This document shows, one piece after another, positions 60,512-64,000 of a DNA stretch of 64,000 nucleotides. Within the stretch, counting starts at the first letter, position 1. Each line of letters begins with the position of its first letter. Under the pieces are notes generated by a model. The model was not told the DNA's origin. It saw nothing but the letters and a program-made list of their open reading frames with translations, and did not search any database. Source of the DNA: Pedobacter sp. SYSU D00535 (GTDB lineage Bacteria > Bacteroidota > Bacteroidia > Sphingobacteriales > Sphingobacteriaceae); assembly GCF_017355855.1 (NCBI RefSeq), contig NZ_JAFEWD010000001.1, forward strand, positions 744,001 through 808,000, given 5' to 3'. Position numbers and translations under genes: made by a program.

Positions 60512-61984
60512 ATGATTCTAATAGTTGATGATAAACCTGAAAATATATTTTCGCTAAAAAAGGTTTTAGAGTTAAATAAGTTTGAGGTTGATTCTGCTTT
60601 ATCAGGGGAAGAGGCACTAAAAAAAATTCTAAAAAACTCATACATCCTTATCATCCTCGACGTTCAAATGCCGGGAATGGACGGGTTTGAAGTAGCGGAA
60701 GCTATTTCCGGTTACAGTAAGTCTAAAGACATTCCTATTATTTTCTTATCTGCGGCTAATACTGACGTGAAATTTATTACGAAAGGTTACGCGTCTGGCG
60801 GTATCGATTATATTACCAAACCTGTAGATCCCGATATTCTTTTACTAAAGGTGAAAACCTTCCATCGCCTTGCCACCCAAACTATCGAATTAAACGCTAT
60901 TCAGAAAACACTGCGTGAAGAGATAGAGTTCAGAAAACAGGCACAGGCAGAACTCCGGGAAAGGGTACAAGAGTTACGCTCGACACTTGAGACAATCCCG
61001 CAGATAGCATTCACAGCGAAAGGCAATGGAGAGCTTGAGTTTGTAAACCAGCAGTGGTTTGAGTACAGCGATCAGGAGGATACCTTCCCTCCTTCTGACG
61101 GAGAAGAAAATTATATTCAAACGAGGTGGGAAGAAGCTGTAGCCGCAGGAAAGCCGCTTAATATTGAAGTTAGACTTAAAAAATTGATTGACGGCAAGTA
61201 CTACTACCACTTGTTACAGGCATCACCCATTACTGAAGGAGATCAAGTGGTAAGGTGGGTAGGAACATTCACAAATATCGAGGAACAAAAACAAGTTCAG
61301 CAGAAGAAAGATGAATTCTTAAGTATTGCCAGCCACGAATTAAAAACACCGCTTACCAGTATCAAGGCATACATGCAGTTACTGGAAAGAGCACTTAAAA
61401 AAGACGAGACAAGAACATCTGAAGAGTCGGCCAATTACTTAGAGCGCACCAGGATACAGCTCGATAAACTCCATAGCCTCATAGCCGATTTATTGGATAT
61501 TTCGAAAATAGAAAGCGGCAAACTGGAATTTAACAAAAAGGAGTTTGAGTTTGAGCCGCTTCTGGAAAACGTAGTCGATATTATCCGCCAAACAAATCCT
61601 GCGATCAAAATTATCCGAAAAGGAAAAGCAAACGCACGTGTTTTCGCTGACGAAATCCGGATTGAACAGGTGCTCGTCAACTACCTTACCAATGCAATCA
61701 AATACTCTCCTGACTCCAGCGAGGTACATGTTTGCGCTAAAGTAAGTTCCGATCAACTAAAAATCAGCGTAAAGGACTTTGGGGTAGGCATTCCTAAAGA
61801 GAAACAAGAAGATATTTTCAAGAAATTTTATCGGGTAGAAGAGAACTCACATCGCTTTCAAGGGCTTGGCATCGGGCTCTATATCTGTTCAGAAATCGTT
61901 AGAAGACATAAAGGAACTTTTGGAGTGAAAAGTGAAGAAGGAAAAGGTTCAGAGTTCTATTTCAGTTTACCCACAATATCATAA
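60512..61984 (+). CDS. Receiver-PAS-histidine kinase (490 aa)
   Basis: Cytoplasmic hybrid signal protein. Residues 1-120 are a receiver (LIVDDKPENI, LIILDVQMPGMDG, ITKPVDP), followed by a coiled segment, a PAS domain (about 150-260, SADTIPQIAF-like; WVGTFTNIEEQKQVQQKKDE linker), HisKA (IASHELKTPLTSI) and HATPase (DFGVGIPKEKQ, GLGIGLYICSEI). No membrane segment is present. The next gene begins 6 bases later, so they form an operon. Confidence 0.9.
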   Translation: MILIVDDKPENIFSLKKVLELNKFEVDSALSGEEALKKILKNSYILIILDVQMPGMDGFEVAEAISGYSKSKDIPIIFLSAANTDVKFITKGYASGGIDYITKPVDPDILLLKVKTFHRLATQTIELNAIQKTLREEIEFRKQAQAELRERVQELRSTLETIPQIAFTAKGNGELEFVNQQWFEYSDQEDTFPPSDGEENYIQTRWEEAVAAGKPLNIEVRLKKLIDGKYYYHLLQASPITEGDQVVRWVGTFTNIEEQKQVQQKKDEFLSIASHELKTPLTSIKAYMQLLERALKKDETRTSEESANYLERTRIQLDKLHSLIADLLDISKIESGKLEFNKKEFEFEPLLENVVDIIRQTNPAIKIIRKGKANARVFADEIRIEQVLVNYLTNAIKYSPDSSEVHVCAKVSSDQLKISVKDFGVGIPKEKQEDIFKKFYRVEENSHRFQGLGIGLYICSEIVRRHKGTFGVKSEEGKGSEFYFSLPTIS

Positions 61985-61990
61985 TTTAAC

Positions 61991-64000
61991 ATGAACAAGG
62001 TTTTTAATAAGTTGCCGTTTCCGGTAAAGCTGTTTCTTATTGGACTTATTCCAACTGTCTTTCTTATTTACTTTGCTTTTGCGCTGGTGAAAGAAAAAAC
62101 TGAAAGGCTGGCAGTGGTAGAAAGCGTACAAAAAACTATCCATACCAATTTGGCCATTTCTGCCCTGGGCAACGAGCTTATTCAGGAGCGACGCACAACT
62201 TTCAGATATTATTTAGAAGAAGCGACGGAAGCCGAATTAGTGACACAACGAGCTAAGACCGATGCCCTGATTCAGGGTCTAAAAAAGGAATTAGGGCAAG
62301 GGTTTGATTCTTTTGCCAACTATACCTTGTTAAACCAGCTTAGCATTAATCGTCCCTTATTTCTTCGAAAACAGTTGAGTGTACACCAGGTTATCAATTA
62401 CTATACTAACCTGCTCGTTCGGTTTAACAACTCTACCAACGTATCCATTGAAAATATTCCCTATTTAGACCGCGTCAGCCATGAGCTAATAGGACAACGG
62501 CTGATGTCGGAGCTCGTAAATCAGTTTGGAACGTTGAGAAATCAGATTTTCCTGTTTAGCTACACCAGACAAAGCAATCAGCTGGATATAGAAGCTATTC
62601 AGAGAAACCATGCTTTGGTTCTCTCCTACTGGGCGGAATATCAACTGAAATCACCGGCATCCTCTACAATGGCCTTCCAGAGACTAGAGAATTCAGAGGA
62701 GGCAAAATACCTTAATGGGGTGCTGGACGCAATCAGCCGCACCGGCAAGATTCCCGCCGAGGTTGACCCGAATGAATGGTGGCGCAAGTCGGGAATTGTG
62801 CTTGATAAAATAGCTAATATTCAATCCAACTTGATGGGTGAAGTGCAAAGGATCACTGCTCAAGTAGCCGAGGAAGAAGAAGAGAGCCTGCATCGGTATC
62901 TGTTTTTCCTTGCATTTATCCTGATAATTACCATAGTTCTTATCTTCTACACTACCAAAAACATATCAGATATCCTGCTGGGCTTAAAGGAGAATGCAGA
63001 GCGAATCGCTAGAGGAGCCACGGGCACAACTCACGAGGTTAAGACTGAGGACGCAATTGGTAGCCTTTCTAAATCAATCCGACTTATAGACGTTAACAAC
63101 TTGCACCTGGCGGAAGCAGCAGCGGCTATTGGTCAAGGCAACTTCAATGTTTCCCTAACTCCACGAAGCAACGATGACGTATTGGGCAACGCGCTTTTAA
63201 AGATGAAAGAGGATCTGATGGAGTTATCGCGGGAAAGTAATGAAAAGATTTGGATCCAGTCGGGGGTATCCTTACTAAACGAAAGCGTGATCGGAGAAAA
63301 GGCAGTAGAAACAATTGCTAAAGATGCGCTGAATGCGTTAGTCAACTTCCTTTCTGCCGAATTTGGTCTTTTCTATGTTTATCAGGAAGGCAATTTCCAA
63401 TACTCGGCAGGATATGCTGTTCCGGTAAACCACCGTGTTCCTACCATTATCGCACCTGGCGAAACTTTATTAGGACAAGCAGCTATTCACCAACAAATTA
63501 AATACTTTCAAAAAATTCCTGATGATTTTGTAAAGATTAGTTCAGGTTCGGGAGAAAGCAAACCACAACACCTGTATGTGGTACCATTACTTCTAAATCA
63601 ATCTGTTGAAGGTATTATTGAAATCGGATCCATCCAGCCATTCCCTCCTTCTACCCTCGATCTGTTGGAGGAAGTTTCCCGTACCTTGGCTATCACCTTA
63701 CATACAGCGAAGAACCGCGCCCGAGTGCAGGAACTGCTGGAAGAAACACAGGCGCAGGCGGAAGAACTGCAGGCCCAGCACTCGGAGTTGGAAAACATCA
63801 ACACCGAATTAGAGGTGCAATCAAGCAAGCTGCAGGCTTCAGAGGAAGAACTGAAAGTGCAACAGGAAGAACTATTGCAGGCAAACCAGGAGTTGGAAGA
63901 ACGCAGCAAGATGCTCGAAGAAAAAAACCAGCTTATCGTGGAAAGAAACCTCGACATCCAAAAAAAAGCGGAAGAGCTGGAACAGAGCACGCGCTACAAA
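61991..64000 (+). CDS. NIT/HAMP/GAF hybrid sensor kinase, 3'-truncated
   Basis: An open frame running from ATG 61991 to the window edge (670 codons). N-terminal transmembrane helix (about 12-31), extracytoplasmic helical NIT-like domain (about 50-290; ISALGNELIQERR fits the NIT start), second helix (about 303-322), HAMP (about 325-410), GAF (about 425-585; SAEFGLFYVYQEGNFQYSAG) and a coiled coil of EELQ heptads (about 585-670). The kinase and any receiver domains would lie beyond the window. NIT domains in other proteins bind nitrate or nitrite, but this one may respond to something else. Confidence 0.88.
   Translation, partial: MNKVFNKLPFPVKLFLIGLIPTVFLIYFAFALVKEKTERLAVVESVQKTIHTNLAISALGNELIQERRTTFRYYLEEATEAELVTQRAKTDALIQGLKKELGQGFDSFANYTLLNQLSINRPLFLRKQLSVHQVINYYTNLLVRFNNSTNVSIENIPYLDRVSHELIGQRLMSELVNQFGTLRNQIFLFSYTRQSNQLDIEAIQRNHALVLSYWAEYQLKSPASSTMAFQRLENSEEAKYLNGVLDAISRTGKIPAEVDPNEWWRKSGIVLDKIANIQSNLMGEVQRITAQVAEEEEESLHRYLFFLAFILIITIVLIFYTTKNISDILLGLKENAERIARGATGTTHEVKTEDAIGSLSKSIRLIDVNNLHLAEAAAAIGQGNFNVSLTPRSNDDVLGNALLKMKEDLMELSRESNEKIWIQSGVSLLNESVIGEKAVETIAKDALNALVNFLSAEFGLFYVYQEGNFQYSAGYAVPVNHRVPTIIAPGETLLGQAAIHQQIKYFQKIPDDFVKISSGSGESKPQHLYVVPLLLNQSVEGIIEIGSIQPFPPSTLDLLEEVSRTLAITLHTAKNRARVQELLEETQAQAEELQAQHSELENINTELEVQSSKLQASEEELKVQQEELLQANQELEERSKMLEEKNQLIVERNLDIQKKAEELEQSTRYK

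Noticed and set aside
1-64000. tRNA, rRNA, tmRNA, CRISPR arrays, insertion sequences and prophage
   Set aside because: No cloverleaf with a conserved T-arm, no repeat-spacer pattern and no transposase or integrase frame was found by reading.

Overview
The window looks like a chromosomal stretch from a Bacteroidota bacterium, most likely the Sphingobacteriaceae (Pedobacter or a relative). The signs are promoter boxes of the form TAnnTTTG in front of many genes, few strong Shine-Dalgarno sequences, a TonB receptor paired with a DUF4249 lipoprotein, a MoaC-MoaB fusion, a propeller-type hybrid sensor kinase, and the kinase half of the heptose enzyme (RfaE1) as a separate gene. No rRNA, tRNA, CRISPR array, transposase or prophage was seen. 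The family-level placement is an inference from gene types, not a phylogeny.

Region 1 (1-22 kb) is mostly housekeeping: a peptide transporter (cut by the window edge), a glycosyltransferase, an aminotransferase overlapping rfaE1, queA, ispD, a cobalamin adenosyltransferase with an HxlR regulator divergent from a nitroreductase, rplU-rpmA, an orphan three-gene operon around a receiver-domain protein, a LuxR-type response regulator, a PAP2 phosphatase, a DinB protein, a dicarboxylate symporter, purU, amt, pncB and an AraC regulator with a metal-binding-like N-terminus. Several short uncharacterised proteins lie between them.

Region 2 (23-44 kb) is the centrepiece, an apparently dedicated nitrate-assimilation island. 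It holds nirBD, moaCB-moeA, a convergent Crp/Fnr regulator with an N-terminal cysteine cluster, and a long operon: outer-membrane barrel, NrtA-NrtB-NrtC-type ABC importer, NarK-type transporter, a 1173-residue nitrate reductase fused to its own flavin/NADH and [2Fe-2S] module, a rubredoxin protein built on a sulfite-reductase-like scaffold without siroheme ligands, a TauE permease, moaA, moaD, moaE, a SelW-like protein and mobA. Import, both reduction steps and most Mo-bisMGD synthesis are therefore encoded together. A MoeB-type activating enzyme and siroheme synthesis are not in the window.

The most unusual signal is regulatory. The leaders of the nirB operon and of the long nitrate operon share a hairpin that presents the same GTCGCAG loop on stems of different sequence, followed by a nearly identical tract just before the start codon. 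The nirB promoter also carries a 22-bp perfect palindrome with an FNR-like core about 31 bp upstream of its -7 box. I do not recognise the hairpin as a known riboswitch from memory.

Region 3 (44-64 kb) is devoted to surface and signalling functions: a DUF4249/TonB pair, a 1440-residue propeller hybrid kinase next to a large secreted beta-helix protein, a four-gene partner-switching module (membrane protein, receiver-PP2C phosphatase, STAS, anti-sigma-type kinase), two glycosyltransferases, a receiver-PAS-kinase, and the first part of a NIT/HAMP/GAF sensor that runs off the window.
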